From: CAYFPX01 sp964501915
GTDB lineage: Bacteria; Myxococcota_A; UBA796; CAJQPC01
Direction of reading: 5' to 3'
DNA: 64,000 nucleotides
Assembly (NCBI GenBank): GCA_964501915.1
Contig: CAZCVP010000001.1
Location: 41,415-105,414 of the forward strand
Part shown: piece by piece, positions 16,321 to 25,569 of the stretch
How positions within the stretch are numbered: position 1 is the first letter of the stretch
Layout of the letters: each line of letters opens with the position of its first letter
The notes under the pieces: model-generated
The model's input: only the letters and a program-made list of their open reading frames with translations
Databases searched by the model: none
Told to the model about the DNA's origin: nothing
Made by a program: the position numbers and the translations under genes

Positions 16321-16863
16321 TCAGGGCACCAGCTTGTGGTAACCGACGGCGCGGCGCGGCCGGCCCTCGACGGCGTAGTGTTCCACGTGGAACACCTCCA
16401 GGCCGGGCACCTGGGGGACCTCCTGCTGGGCCAGCAGGAGCACGGCCACGCCTCCGGACACCAAGACTCTCCTGGCGTCGGCGAGGTAGTCGAGGGGCGG
16501 GCGGTAGGCGCGGCTGATGACCCCGTCGAAGCTGCCGTCGTCCAGGGCCTCCGCGCGACCGTGGAAGACCTCCAAGCCGGCGAGGCCGGTCGCGGCGACG
16601 ACCTGGTCCAGGAAGGCCGCGCGGCGCTGGCGGGACTCCACCAGGGTCACGGAGAGGTCGGGGTGACGGGCCGCGAGGGCCACACCGGGAAAGCCGGCAC
16701 CGCTGCCCAGATCGGCCCAGCGCCCGACGGGCTGGAGCCAGGAGACCGCCGCGACCGCGTCGGCGAAGTGGGGCTCCAGCGGACCGGGACCCACGAGGTC
16801 CATCGCCCGGCGCCAGCGCTCGAGCAGGGCGAGGTGGGCCTCCTCGGCGCGTGTGAGCCTCAT
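16321..16863 (-). CDS. rsmG: 16S rRNA (guanine-N7) methyltransferase RsmG
   Basis: Methylates N7 of G527 of 16S rRNA using SAM. The SAM-binding motif WADLGSGAGFPGVALAARHP is followed by VTLVESRQRRAAFLDQVV and the VISRAYRPP loop. The family ending RRAVGYHKLVP is present. At 180 residues it is shorter than the roughly 205 typical, with a reduced N-terminal helix. The ATG at 16863 overlaps the mnmG stop (ATGA), matching the common gidA-gidB pairing. The peptide EVFHVEHYAVEG near the C-terminus is encoded by a perfect parS site, as happens in many relatives. Confidence 0.95.
   Translation of the reverse strand: MRLTRAEEAHLALLERWRRAMDLVGPGPLEPHFADAVAAVSWLQPVGRWADLGSGAGFPGVALAARHPDLSVTLVESRQRRAAFLDQVVAATGLAGLEVFHGRAEALDDGSFDGVISRAYRPPLDYLADARRVLVSGGVAVLLLAQQEVPQVPGLEVFHVEHYAVEGRPRRAVGYHKLVP
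16379..16394. other. perfect parS site inside rsmG
   Basis: TGTTCCACGTGGAACA is a complete 16-base parS palindrome. It lies within the 3' part of rsmG, where it encodes VFHVEH. It is 899 bases from the parS at 15480 and is expected to be bound by ParB. Confidence 0.95.
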
Positions 16864-18707
16864 GGCGCGGCGCAGCGCTCCTTGATCAGCCAGGTGGCCA
16901 GCAGGGTCACCGCGGCCGGCGTGACGCCGGGGAGACGCCCGGCGGCGCCCAGGTCCCGTGGCCGGGCCGCCACCAGCCTCTGCTGGACCTCGGTGGACAG
17001 GCCGGGCACCGCCGAGAAGTCGATGGTGTCCAGGGACACGCCGGCGAGGCGGCGGGCCTCGGCGACGCGGCTGCGCTCCCGCTTGAGGTAGCCGGCGTAC
17101 TTGACCTCGTTCTCGACCACCAGCGCCACCTCCGGAGCGAGCGCCGGCAGGCCGAAGGCCGCCGACAGGACCGTGTAGCTGGCCGCGGGCCGCCGCAGCA
17201 GCTCCTCGGCCGTGATCGGCTTCTTCAGGGTGCCGAGCCCGTGCTGGTCGAGCCGGGCCAGGGTCTCGGCCGAGGGGTGGATCGGCTGCGACAGGGCCTG
17301 CCGTCCCCGGGCCGCGGCCTCCTGGCGGGCTTCGAAGGCGGCCATGTCGGCGTCCTCCACCAGCCCCAGGGACCTCCCGGTGGGCACCAGGCGCACGTCC
17401 GCGTTGTCCTCCCGCAACAGGAGCCGGTGCTCGGCCCGGGAAGTGAACATCCGGTAGGGCTCGCCCCCGACGCCACGGGTGACGAGGTCGTCCACCAGCA
17501 CGCCCACGTAGGCCTGGTCCCGCCGCAGCACGAAGGGCTCCTGGCGCGCCGCGCTGACCCCCGCCACGAAGCCCTGCGCCGCGGCCTCCTCGTAGCCCGA
17601 GGTGCCGTTGACCTGGCCGGCGAGGAAGAGGCCCGGCACCTCCCGGTGCTCCAGGCCGGGGCCCAGGTCCCGCGGGTCGGCGAAGTCGTACTCCACGGCG
17701 TAGCCGTGCTGGAGCACCTCGGCGTGCTCCAGGCCCACGATCGAGCGCAGCACGGCCTCCTGGGTCTCCCGCGGCAGGGAGGTGGAGAGCCCAGCGACGT
17801 AGATCCGGTCGCTGTCGAGCCCCTCGGGCTCCAGGAAGAGCACGTGGCGCTCCCGGTCCGGGAAGCGCACGACCTTGTCCTCGATGGAGGGGCAATAGCG
17901 CGGGCCAGTGCCCCGGATCGCGCCGGAGAACATCGGCGCCCGGTGCAGGTCGGCCCGGACCAGGGCGTGGGTCTCCGGGTTGGTGGCAGCCCGGTAGCAG
18001 GGCCGCTGGGGCAGCCGTGTCCGCGGAGGCCGGAAGGAGAAGTGCCCCTCGATGCCCGGCTGCTCCTGCAGGGCTTCCCAGCGGACCGAGCCGGCGCGGA
18101 CCCGCGGCGTGGTGCCCGTCTTGAGGCGCCCCAGCCGCAGCCCGAGGTCCCGCAGCTCGCGCGACAGGCGGTGAGCCGCGCGGTCGCCGATGCGACCGCC
18201 CCGGCGACGCTCGTCGCCGCAGTGGAGCAGGCCCCCGAGGAAGGTCCCCGTGGTGAGCACGACGGCAGGGGCCCGGAGCACCGTGTCGTCGGCCAGGCGG
18301 ACCCCGGCGATCCGCCCCCCCTCGACCACCAGCCCTGCGACCTCCCCTTCGACCAGGTCCAGGCCTTCGAGGTCCGCGAGCGTCCGGGACATCGCCCGGG
18401 GATAGCGCTCGAGGTCGACCTGGGCGCGACTGGAGCGCACAGCGAGGCCCTTGCGGGTGTTGAGGCGCCGGAAGTGGATCGTCGTCTCGTCGGTCACCCG
18501 GGCGATGAGACCGCCCAGGGCGTCGAGCTCGCGCACGAGCTGACCCTTGGCCAGGCCGCCGATGGCCGGGTTGCAGGAGAGGCACCCCAAGTGGTCCAGG
18601 CGCAGGGTGACCACCGCCACGCGGGCGCCTAGCCGGGCGGCCGCCGCCGCGGCCTCGCAGCCGGCGTGGCCGGCCCCCACGACGACGATGTCCCACGTGT
18701 GCGCCAT
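16860..18707 (-). CDS. mnmG: tRNA uridine-5-carboxymethylaminomethyl modification enzyme MnmG
   Basis: An FAD protein that acts with MnmE to modify the wobble uridine of several tRNAs. The N-terminal Rossmann motif is VVVGAGHAGCEAAAAAARLGA. Then come LSCNPAIGGLAKGQLVRELDALGG, the RVRAGSVRWEALQEQPG region, PCYRAATNPETH, GLFLAGQVNGTSGYEEAAAQG, and the C-terminal helical domain that contacts MnmE. At 615 residues it has normal length, with ATG at 18707. It heads the conserved minus-strand block and is divergent from the membrane protein gene at 18749, with 41 bases between, so one short shared promoter region must serve both. Confidence 0.97.
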   Translation of the reverse strand: MAHTWDIVVVGAGHAGCEAAAAAARLGARVAVVTLRLDHLGCLSCNPAIGGLAKGQLVRELDALGGLIARVTDETTIHFRRLNTRKGLAVRSSRAQVDLERYPRAMSRTLADLEGLDLVEGEVAGLVVEGGRIAGVRLADDTVLRAPAVVLTTGTFLGGLLHCGDERRRGGRIGDRAAHRLSRELRDLGLRLGRLKTGTTPRVRAGSVRWEALQEQPGIEGHFSFRPPRTRLPQRPCYRAATNPETHALVRADLHRAPMFSGAIRGTGPRYCPSIEDKVVRFPDRERHVLFLEPEGLDSDRIYVAGLSTSLPRETQEAVLRSIVGLEHAEVLQHGYAVEYDFADPRDLGPGLEHREVPGLFLAGQVNGTSGYEEAAAQGFVAGVSAARQEPFVLRRDQAYVGVLVDDLVTRGVGGEPYRMFTSRAEHRLLLREDNADVRLVPTGRSLGLVEDADMAAFEARQEAAARGRQALSQPIHPSAETLARLDQHGLGTLKKPITAEELLRRPAASYTVLSAAFGLPALAPEVALVVENEVKYAGYLKRERSRVAEARRLAGVSLDTIDFSAVPGLSTEVQQRLVAARPRDLGAAGRLPGVTPAAVTLLATWLIKERCAAP

Positions 18708-18748
18708 CGGGGCGGTCTAACCAGGGGGCTGCGGTGTAGGCTGCGCCG

Positions 18749-20257
18749 GTGCGTCGTCCGGTGCTGGCCTCGATCCTGGTGATGGGCCTCGTCGTGCCCT
18801 TCGTGCGCAAGCCGGTCCACATCGACGACGCCAATTTCCTCCACCTCGCCCGCGGCGCCGCGGCCGACTGGTGGCGGCCCCACGACGTGACCCTGAACTG
18901 GCAGGGCACCACCGAGCGGGCCTTCGACGTGCTCTCCAACCCGCCGGGCATCGCCTGGTGGCTGGCCCCGGTGCACGAGCTGTCCGAGCCCGTGCTCCAC
19001 CTCTGGATGCTGCCCTGGCTGCTGCTGGCCCTGTGGGGCTGCTGGCGCCTCGGCCAGGTGCTGGTGCCGGCCTCCCAGGGGGGGGGACTGGCCAGTCTCC
19101 TGGTGCTCGGGACCTGCCCCGTGGTCCTGCTCGCGTCCCAGGCCCTGACCCCGGACCTGCCGCTCTTCGCCTGCACCGTGGCCGGCATCGGCGGCTTCCT
19201 CGGCGCCCGCCGGCACGCCTGGCCCTTCGCCCTGCTGGCGGGCTGCGCCTTCTGGTTCCGCTACTCGGGCCTCTGCCTGGTCCCGCTGCTGCTGCTGGCG
19301 GGGTGGCAGCGGCGGCGGCTGGCCCAGGCGGCCGCCGTGGTGGTCGCGCCGGCGTTGCTGGTGGCCCACGACCTGTCGGCCTATGGCCAGGTCCACGCCA
19401 CCGCGATGATCGGCTTCCAGGCCGTCTCCGACACCCCGCGGGACCTGCTGCGCAAGGGGGCGGCGTCGGTGGCGATGCTCGGTGGCGCCGGGCTGCTGCC
19501 CGTCATCGCCTGGAACTCGCGGTCCCTGGAAGGCGCGGCCCTGGGGCTGGTCCTCGGGGCGGCGGCGGCCGGGCTGAGCCAGCAGAGCGGCCTGCCCCTC
19601 GTCGCGACGCTGGTCTTCGCCACGGCCGGGGGGGCGACCTTCAGCGTGCTGCGGCAGCGTCACCGGGACGACCTGCTGCTCGCTTGCTGGGGGCTCGGCG
19701 GACTGGCCTTCCTGCTGCTGCTGCGGTTCTCGGCGACCCGCTACTGGCTCCCTTTCTTGCCGGCCTTCGCCCTCGCCGCCCTCCGCCTGGCGCCCGGACG
19801 CCGCCGGCTGATGGTCCACGTGGCCCTGTCGGCGGCCCTCGCCTTGAGCCTCTCCTTCGACGACCAGGCCCTGGCACGGGCCCAGCGCGACGCCGCCCGG
19901 CGCGTGGCCCAGGCCGTCGGGCAGCCCGGTGTCTTCGCCGGCCACTGGGGCTGGCAGCACTACCTCGAAGCCGCCGGCTGGGAGGCCATCGAAGAAGACG
20001 GTCCCGTGACCGCTCCCCTGGCCATCGCCGCCGCTCCCTGGCCCCAGTCCCCCGCATCCGACGCCTGCCTGGAGCAGGTCCTCGCCTTCGACATCGACGA
20101 TCACTCCTGGGGTCCCCGGGTCCACACGGCCGCCGGCGGCGCCAACCTGCACGCCTTCCTGGTGTCCGGGAGCCCCCCGATCGAGACCTACGCCCCCTGG
20201 AGCTTCAGCGACGAGCCCTATGAGCGGGTCGTCGTCTACGTGCCCTGTGGGGAGTAG
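18749..20257 (+). CDS. polytopic membrane protein, glycosyltransferase-39-like
   Basis: 502 residues with about ten hydrophobic segments. The N-terminus has KPVHIDDANFLHLA, an acidic periplasmic motif in the place where GT-C glycosyltransferases (PMT/ArnT type) carry their catalytic Asp. Then comes LSNPPGIAWWLAPVH. The soluble C-terminal part (from about residue 375) is mixed alpha/beta. This matches dolichol- or polyprenyl-phosphate-sugar-dependent transferases of GT39 type; donor and acceptor cannot be inferred. GTG start at 18749. The 3' end overlaps the next gene by 38 bases, so the two are probably expressed together. The ORF at 44284-45920 has the same architecture. Confidence 0.7.
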   Translation: MRRPVLASILVMGLVVPFVRKPVHIDDANFLHLARGAAADWWRPHDVTLNWQGTTERAFDVLSNPPGIAWWLAPVHELSEPVLHLWMLPWLLLALWGCWRLGQVLVPASQGGGLASLLVLGTCPVVLLASQALTPDLPLFACTVAGIGGFLGARRHAWPFALLAGCAFWFRYSGLCLVPLLLLAGWQRRRLAQAAAVVVAPALLVAHDLSAYGQVHATAMIGFQAVSDTPRDLLRKGAASVAMLGGAGLLPVIAWNSRSLEGAALGLVLGAAAAGLSQQSGLPLVATLVFATAGGATFSVLRQRHRDDLLLACWGLGGLAFLLLLRFSATRYWLPFLPAFALAALRLAPGRRRLMVHVALSAALALSLSFDDQALARAQRDAARRVAQAVGQPGVFAGHWGWQHYLEAAGWEAIEEDGPVTAPLAIAAAPWPQSPASDACLEQVLAFDIDDHSWGPRVHTAAGGANLHAFLVSGSPPIETYAPWSFSDEPYERVVVYVPCGE

Positions 20258-21746
20258 AGCCCTCGTCCTCGCCGCGCTGCTCGCCATCGGCTGCGTGCCG
20301 GTGCGCGAGGCGCGGATCCTGCCCCGTCCCCAGGACGCCGCGCTCGGTCCCCTGGACGACTGCGCTGCGTGGGACGACCCGAGGCTGCACGCAGCCCTCG
20401 ACAAGCGGACGCACTCCCGCGAACACCAGGGCAACCACGCGGAATTACTCGTAAATGGAGACGTCGCGTTCACGCGGCGCTTCGAGAACGCCCACGACGC
20501 CGACGTGGTCCTGGTGAAGACCTTCATCTTCTCCGACGACGAAATCGGCCGGTCGACGGCCGAGCTGCTGATGGCCCGGGCCCGCGCCGGCGCCTTCGTG
20601 GTCGTCCAGTACGACCTCCGCGGCAGCGTGATGGAGCTGGACGACATCGGCGAGATGATGGAGACCTCGAGCGTGTCGGGTCTGTTCGGCGAGAAGCGCA
20701 TCTTCCGCGAGATGGCGGAGGCCGGGGTGATGGTGGTGCCCACCAACGCCCTGATCTCGCCGGACGAGCTGGCGGTCTACGGCGCCTGGCTGGACGGGGA
20801 GAAGCCGAGCGGGCTGGCGAGCCGCATCTGGCAGTTCTTCGACCTGCTCGATCACATGGACCACGAGAAGTACTGGATCACCGGTGTGCGGACCGCCGAC
20901 GGCGGGCTGGAGCTGCGGGCCATCCTCGGGGGCATGAACATCGCCAGCGAGTACGCCTACGGCGGCACCGTCGCGGTCGACGCGGGCACCGGGCGGGGCG
21001 GCTGGCGCGACACCGACGTGGAGCTGCGCGGTCCGGTCGTCAACCCCATCGTGGACCGGTTCTTCGACTCCCTCGAGTACCACCTCGGCGCGCCCCTGGA
21101 GGCGGGGCTGAGGGAGCGGCTCAACCCGCCCCAGCCCGAAGTGGCCAACGCCCGGGTCCGCTTCGTCTGGAACCAGCCGCGTGCCCGCAACCACCGCAGC
21201 ATCGAGCACCTCTACCGGCAGCTCATCTCCGCTACCCCACCCGGGCAGGTCGTGCGCCTGGAGGCGGCCTACTTCGCCCCCGGGGCGCGGGTCGGGCGAC
21301 GGCTGCGGGTGGCCCTGCGCAAGGACACCCGCCTGGCGGTGATCACCAACTCCAAGGACAGCGTCGACGCGCCCTTCATCGTCGATGCCTCCCACTTCGA
21401 GTTCCGTCGCCTCCTGCGCATCCGGCCCAGCGCCGCGCTCTTCGAGTGGGAGAACGACGTCGCCGAGGGCCTCGGCACCCTGCACTCCAAGGTCGCCAGC
21501 TTCGGGACCTGCGGGCCGGTGATCGTCGGCTCCGCCAACCTCGACGCCCAGTCCTCCGAGCACAACTCGGAGTCGGTGGTGATGATCCGGGACCCCCAGG
21601 TGCGGACGGCGTTCGACCGGATGTTCGGCGAGGACCTCTCGCCGGAGCGCGTCGACCGCATCACCCGCGCGGAGCTGGAGCGCCAGGGACTGCTGCAGCG
21701 GCTCAAGCAGTTCGTGGTGTGTCGGCTGGGGTGGTACTGGTTGTAG
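20220..21746 (+). CDS. phospholipase-D-like lipoprotein (cardiolipin-synthase type)
   Basis: 508 residues. The leader ALVLAALLAIGC has a lipobox. The body has two PLD-type halves: HMDHEKYWITGVR with GGMNIASEYAYGG, and LHSKVASFGTCGPVIVGSANLD with EHNSESVVMI. Both retain H-x-K and the downstream GG/GS-x-N, but the Asp of HxKxxxxD is Gly in each. The best functional guess is phosphatidyl transfer or phosphodiester cleavage at the envelope, as in ClsC-type proteins, with an atypical active site. It starts inside the upstream membrane-protein gene (38-base overlap) and ends two bases before a convergent gene. Confidence 0.8.
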   Translation: MSGSSSTCPVGSRALVLAALLAIGCVPVREARILPRPQDAALGPLDDCAAWDDPRLHAALDKRTHSREHQGNHAELLVNGDVAFTRRFENAHDADVVLVKTFIFSDDEIGRSTAELLMARARAGAFVVVQYDLRGSVMELDDIGEMMETSSVSGLFGEKRIFREMAEAGVMVVPTNALISPDELAVYGAWLDGEKPSGLASRIWQFFDLLDHMDHEKYWITGVRTADGGLELRAILGGMNIASEYAYGGTVAVDAGTGRGGWRDTDVELRGPVVNPIVDRFFDSLEYHLGAPLEAGLRERLNPPQPEVANARVRFVWNQPRARNHRSIEHLYRQLISATPPGQVVRLEAAYFAPGARVGRRLRVALRKDTRLAVITNSKDSVDAPFIVDASHFEFRRLLRIRPSAALFEWENDVAEGLGTLHSKVASFGTCGPVIVGSANLDAQSSEHNSESVVMIRDPQVRTAFDRMFGEDLSPERVDRITRAELERQGLLQRLKQFVVCRLGWYWL

Positions 21747-21748
21747 CT

Positions 21749-23281
21749 CTACTGGATCCAGCACTGCTGCTCGATCAACAGCCCCTTCCACCCCGTCTCG
21801 CAGTCCCCGGCGATGCGGGTCCACTGGTTGACCTCGCGCCAATTCTCGGCCACCACGAGGTCCTCGGGGGCGTCGTCGACGAGTGCTCGGGCCAGGGCCT
21901 CCGCCTGCTCGTAGCGCACCTTGGGCTCCAGGCGCGCGTCGGTGCGCCACAGGGCCACCGACAGCGCGGCCAGCCAGTCCATGCGGCCGGCCACCTCGGC
22001 CCAGCGCAGCGCGTCCCGGCTGATGCCGACCGTGTTGCCCTCGACCCAGTTGGCAGGCTCCCCGAGCACCACGGTGACCGGGACCGAGGTCGGGCCGAGC
22101 AGGACCTCGGCGATCTTGTGGACCTCGACCGACAGGGTGTGGAACTGCTGGACCGTCTTGCGCTGCGCAGCGTGGGAGGCCCAGACCACCATGCGCTCGT
22201 CGGCCATGCAGCCCCGACGGACGGTGGTGTCCGAGCCGACCGGAGCCACCCAGACCCCCCCCGTCGACCGGTCGAGCTCCCCCGTGAGGCGCACGACCGC
22301 CGGGCGACCCGAGGGCACCCGGTGGTAGTTCGAGCCGACCACGAGGTCGATGTCCCGCGTCTTCATCAACAGCGTGGCCTCGGGGATCTCCAGGCCCCGC
22401 AGGTCCCCGCCCAGGTCCAGCACCACCCCGCCCATGGGTCCGTTGCCACCCGCCGCGAGGCAGATCGGCAGACCGTCGGGGGGCAGGGGCACGGCCTCGA
22501 CGAGCTCCGGCCGCCGGGCGCCGTCCCACCAGCCGTCTCCGTCGGTGTCCCACAGCGTCGGGTCGGTGCCGGCGAGGGTCTCCCCGAGCAGCGAGAGGCC
22601 GTCCCGGTCCAGGTCGACCAGCCCGTCCCGCTGCTTCTCCACCCCGCCCGCGAGCAGGCCCATCAGGGCCTCGCCGTCGGGTCCGACCGAGAGCATCAGG
22701 GCCGCGAAGGCGTCCCAGTCCACGGATCCGGTCTGGGGCCAGAAGCGCTGGGCCTCGACGCTGCGGGCCGCCTGGCGGACCAGGCGCGCCGCCCCCCACC
22801 ACCCGGCGATGGTCGGGTCCGTCGGGTCCAGGGTCGGCATGCCGATCGCCCGGCTCTCCCAGGTGAGCAGGTCCGGCATCGCGTCGAGCCGCCGTCCGTC
22901 GTCGGGCACCCGGCCGACGACCCGGGGATCCTCGTCGGCGATGCAGTCGACCAGCAGCTCCAGGCGACCGACGCTCAGGGCGGTGGGCCCCTCGCCGATC
23001 CAGGACCGGGCGACCTCCCGCACAAGCAGCATGGTGTCGGCGCGGCGTCCCCCGACCTCGATGCGGCGCAGACCGCCGCCGTCGCGAAGGCCGCGGATCC
23101 GCTGCCCCTCCGGCAGCTCGGCCTGGACGATCTCCACCCGGGCGTGGGACGGCGGACTCCACCCCGTGCAGACCTCCGCGGCCTCCCAGGCGTTGCGGGC
23201 GATGCGGGCCGAGCGGGGTTGCTCCCCTTCGAATTCGGGGACCGCCGCGGCCAGCCCGACAGAGAGCGTGAGCCAAACCAT
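21749..23281 (-). CDS. secreted protein of unknown function with a calcium-binding type-3 motif
   Basis: 510 residues with a signal peptide (MVWLTLSVGLAAAVPEFEG). In the middle it has VDLDRDGLSLLGETLAGTDP followed by LWDTDGDGWWDG, a thrombospondin-type-3/EF-like acidic loop that binds calcium in many secreted bacterial proteins. Elsewhere it has VREVARSWIGEGP and repeated segments of mixed fold, with no protease or glycosidase motif I can name. A few cysteines (VCTGW, VDCIAD, PICLA, RGCMAD, ETGWKGLLIEQQCW) may pair. It ends almost back to back with the PLD-like gene and lies 12 bases downstream of the 23294 hydrolase, so it is probably in the same transcript. Confidence 0.7.
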   Translation of the reverse strand: MVWLTLSVGLAAAVPEFEGEQPRSARIARNAWEAAEVCTGWSPPSHARVEIVQAELPEGQRIRGLRDGGGLRRIEVGGRRADTMLLVREVARSWIGEGPTALSVGRLELLVDCIADEDPRVVGRVPDDGRRLDAMPDLLTWESRAIGMPTLDPTDPTIAGWWGAARLVRQAARSVEAQRFWPQTGSVDWDAFAALMLSVGPDGEALMGLLAGGVEKQRDGLVDLDRDGLSLLGETLAGTDPTLWDTDGDGWWDGARRPELVEAVPLPPDGLPICLAAGGNGPMGGVVLDLGGDLRGLEIPEATLLMKTRDIDLVVGSNYHRVPSGRPAVVRLTGELDRSTGGVWVAPVGSDTTVRRGCMADERMVVWASHAAQRKTVQQFHTLSVEVHKIAEVLLGPTSVPVTVVLGEPANWVEGNTVGISRDALRWAEVAGRMDWLAALSVALWRTDARLEPKVRYEQAEALARALVDDAPEDLVVAENWREVNQWTRIAGDCETGWKGLLIEQQCWIQ

Positions 23282-23293
23282 TGCGCCGCTGGA

Positions 23294-24316
23294 TCATACG
23301 CCCGAGGGCGCTGTCTCCATCCCTCCGGGGGCGGCGTGGACCTCTCCGAGACGCCTGAAGGCGTCCTCGATCGCCTGCAGGTAGGCCCGGCGCTGGAAGA
23401 GGTAGCCGCCGACGTGTCCGGTGCGGACCCAGCGCAGCTCGGAGCCCGCCCAGTGGGCATACAGCGCCTGCGAGGAGTCCGGGCGCACGAAGCCGTCGCC
23501 CGACCCGGCGACCACGACGCAGGCCGCGGCGTGCACGGGCGGCGGGAGCGCCTGGACCGCCAGGGCTGACATCAGCTCGACGAGGCGAGCTCGGGCGCGA
23601 TCGCGATCGCCGTCAGGCGCCAGGGCGTCCCAGTCGACGACGTAGCGCAGCAGGCCGTCGAGGAAGACGGCGGTGGCGGAGTGGGACCCGGCCAGGGGCA
23701 CACCGGCGACCGGGAAGGGGCAGGAGGCCGCGGCCATCGCAGCGGTCTGGCCCCCCATCGAGAAGCCGCTGACCCCGAGGAGCCGGTGGCCCTGCCCGTG
23801 GAACCAGGCCAGGAGCCCACGGGCCTCCTGGACACAGGCCCGCCCCATCGCCAGCAGGTCGTAGACCGTGCGGACGGAGGGCCCGTGCTGGTCCGCGGGC
23901 TGGCGCGAGCCGTAGTAGGGGTTCTCCAGCAGCAGCGAGGCGATGCCCCGGCTCGCCAGGGGGCGGGCCAGCCGCATGCGGCGGGAGAAGCCGAACTCCC
24001 CGGTGGCCGCGGTGTGAAGGCAGATCGGCAACCGGTCGCCTCCCACCGGTCGGACCCAGCGCACGACGGCTTCACGACTCTCGAGCGGGAGCTGGAGCAG
24101 CTCGGCCTCGGGACTGGGAAAGCGCCCTTCGAGCCACTCCAGGTCGCCGTGGCGGCGGGGCTCACCCCAGCTCGGCGCGATGGAGGGAAGGACCTCCCGC
24201 TCGGAAGGCAGCGCGCTGACGACACGCAGGCCGTGCTCGGATCCCCAGCCGTCGGCGAAGAAGGGCCGACGCTTCATCACCTTCACGAAGACGCTGTCCA
24301 GCCAGCTCTCGGCCAT
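23294..24316 (-). CDS. alpha/beta hydrolase, ABHD18-like
   Basis: 340 residues. The nucleophile elbow is GVSGFSMGGQTAAMAA (G-x-S-x-G type). Preceding it are CLHTAATGEFGFSRRMRLARPLASRGIASLLLENPYYGSRQP, here given as its key parts: HTAATG oxyanion strand and the ENPYYGSRQP motif characteristic of ABHD18/DUF2048 proteins. A catalytic Asp lies in VVAGSGDGFVRPDSS and a His in RTGHVGGYLF. The substrate is unknown; lipid or ester hydrolysis is likely. ATG at 24316, divergent from the gene at 24369 with 52 bases between. The unknown secreted protein gene follows it 12 bases downstream. Confidence 0.8.
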   Translation of the reverse strand: MAESWLDSVFVKVMKRRPFFADGWGSEHGLRVVSALPSEREVLPSIAPSWGEPRRHGDLEWLEGRFPSPEAELLQLPLESREAVVRWVRPVGGDRLPICLHTAATGEFGFSRRMRLARPLASRGIASLLLENPYYGSRQPADQHGPSVRTVYDLLAMGRACVQEARGLLAWFHGQGHRLLGVSGFSMGGQTAAMAAASCPFPVAGVPLAGSHSATAVFLDGLLRYVVDWDALAPDGDRDRARARLVELMSALAVQALPPPVHAAACVVVAGSGDGFVRPDSSQALYAHWAGSELRWVRTGHVGGYLFQRRAYLQAIEDAFRRLGEVHAAPGGMETAPSGV

Positions 24317-24368
24317 CGAACCGCGACCCTAACGGGGTCCGAGGGCGCCGGCGGGTGGAGGCCGATAG

Positions 24369-25277
24369 GTGAGCCGGACCGTGGCCCATGTCGAGCTGTT
24401 CCGCTTTCCGCTGCCCCCTGGCGATGCGATCGCCGGGCTGCGCCGTGAGGCCCAGGCCAACCTGCAGCGCACCACCCGGCTGCCCTGGATGGTGCTGGGC
24501 GTGACCACCCGCGAGCGCCTGGCCATCGTCGGGGCCGACCCGGCCCCCGACCGCCTCGCCGCCGTGGAGCGCAGCCTCGAGACCCAGCCCGGGCTGGCCT
24601 GGACGGCGCTGGTGGGCCAGGCCGCCTTGCCCTCGGGTGCCGGCCTGCTACCCCACCTCTTCGTCCGGCTGCGCCGCCCCGACGGGGCCTGGGAAGCCTG
24701 GGTGCGGCCCTGGAGCGACACCCCCCAGGGCGTGGTCTGGCTCGGCGAGTGGACCTGCAGCCGCGGACAGGGGCTGCCCAAGGGCCACCCGCTCTTTCCG
24801 ACGCCCCACCCGGACCCCGTGCCCCTGGCACGTCCGGACGGCCCCGCAGCGCCGAGCTGGGAGCAGTCCCTCGAGGCGCCCCTCGATGCCCGGGAGCTCG
24901 CGGACCGCCTGGGGGCCTTCGCCTGTCGCTGGTTCGCCGAGGAGGGACGCCTGCCGCCCCAGGTCGTGCGCATGACCGCGTCCAGCGTGGAGGGCCTGCT
25001 GGTGGGGGAGACGGCCCTGGCCGCGGACCTGGCCGACGCGGCGATCCGCTGGGCCCAGCAGCCGGAGACCCTGGCGGTGGGCACCTGCAGGCGGCAGGGC
25101 GTGCCGAAGGCCGGCCCGGCCGAGCAGCAGATCCTGCTGCGGCTCGAGCTCAAGGACGGGCCCGGCCTGACCTGGAGCCGGCGCTACACCCTGAGCGACA
25201 AGCAGGCCCGCTGGGCGCAGCCCGAGGCCGAGGTGGCCCTCACTCCACGGTCGCGGGGGCGCTCCTGGCTGCGCTGA
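24369..25277 (+). CDS. protein of unknown function
   Basis: 302 residues from a GTG. It is soluble with no signal peptide. Recognisable features are only compositional: an N-terminal alpha/beta part (VAHVELFRFPLPPGDAIAGL, then WMVLGVTTRERLAIVGADP), a tryptophan-rich middle (WEAWVRPWSDTPQGVVWLGEW) and a helical C-terminus with CRWFAEEGRLPPQV. I do not recognise the family. Codon use is normal for the window, so I consider it real. Its last 38 bases overlap the convergent small membrane protein gene. Confidence 0.6.
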   Translation: MSRTVAHVELFRFPLPPGDAIAGLRREAQANLQRTTRLPWMVLGVTTRERLAIVGADPAPDRLAAVERSLETQPGLAWTALVGQAALPSGAGLLPHLFVRLRRPDGAWEAWVRPWSDTPQGVVWLGEWTCSRGQGLPKGHPLFPTPHPDPVPLARPDGPAAPSWEQSLEAPLDARELADRLGAFACRWFAEEGRLPPQVVRMTASSVEGLLVGETALAADLADAAIRWAQQPETLAVGTCRRQGVPKAGPAEQQILLRLELKDGPGLTWSRRYTLSDKQARWAQPEAEVALTPRSRGRSWLR

Positions 25278-25488
25278 GCCGGGCCCGGCGGCGGCGCCAA
25301 CCCCGCACCAGCTCATGGGTGCAGCCGACCCCGCACAGGACGTGGTGCACCCCCAGCCAGATCCAGCCCCGCAGCCCGAGCACCGGACCGTAGAGGATCG
25401 TCACCGCCACCGCGATGAGCAGCCAGGCCAGGGCCACCACCACCCCGAGGTCCACCGGCAAGCGGGCTGCGGTGCGGCTCTTCGTCAT
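25240..25488 (-). CDS. small membrane protein (82 aa)
   Basis: ATG at 25488. Two hydrophobic segments, LGVVVALAWLLIAVAVTILY and GWIWLGVHHVLCGVGC, are followed by an arginine-rich tail (RGWRRRRARL). This fits the positive-inside rule with both ends cytoplasmic. Family unknown. It overlaps the convergent gene's 3' end by 38 bases. A CGGGAG element lies a few bases before the start. Confidence 0.5.
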   Translation of the reverse strand: MTKSRTAARLPVDLGVVVALAWLLIAVAVTILYGPVLGLRGWIWLGVHHVLCGVGCTHELVRGWRRRRARLSAARSAPATVE

Positions 25489-25569
25489 CGGGCTCCCGGG
25501 CGTGACGGGACGAGATCGCGACCATAGCCTGGCCGGGAAGCCCGATCGAAGCGGGGGTGTCCCAGGCGC

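Noticed and set aside
16321..19188. Long single frame covering rsmG and the antisense of mnmG
   Set aside because: Only the rsmG part (16321-16863) is real. The rest is the wrong frame of mnmG.
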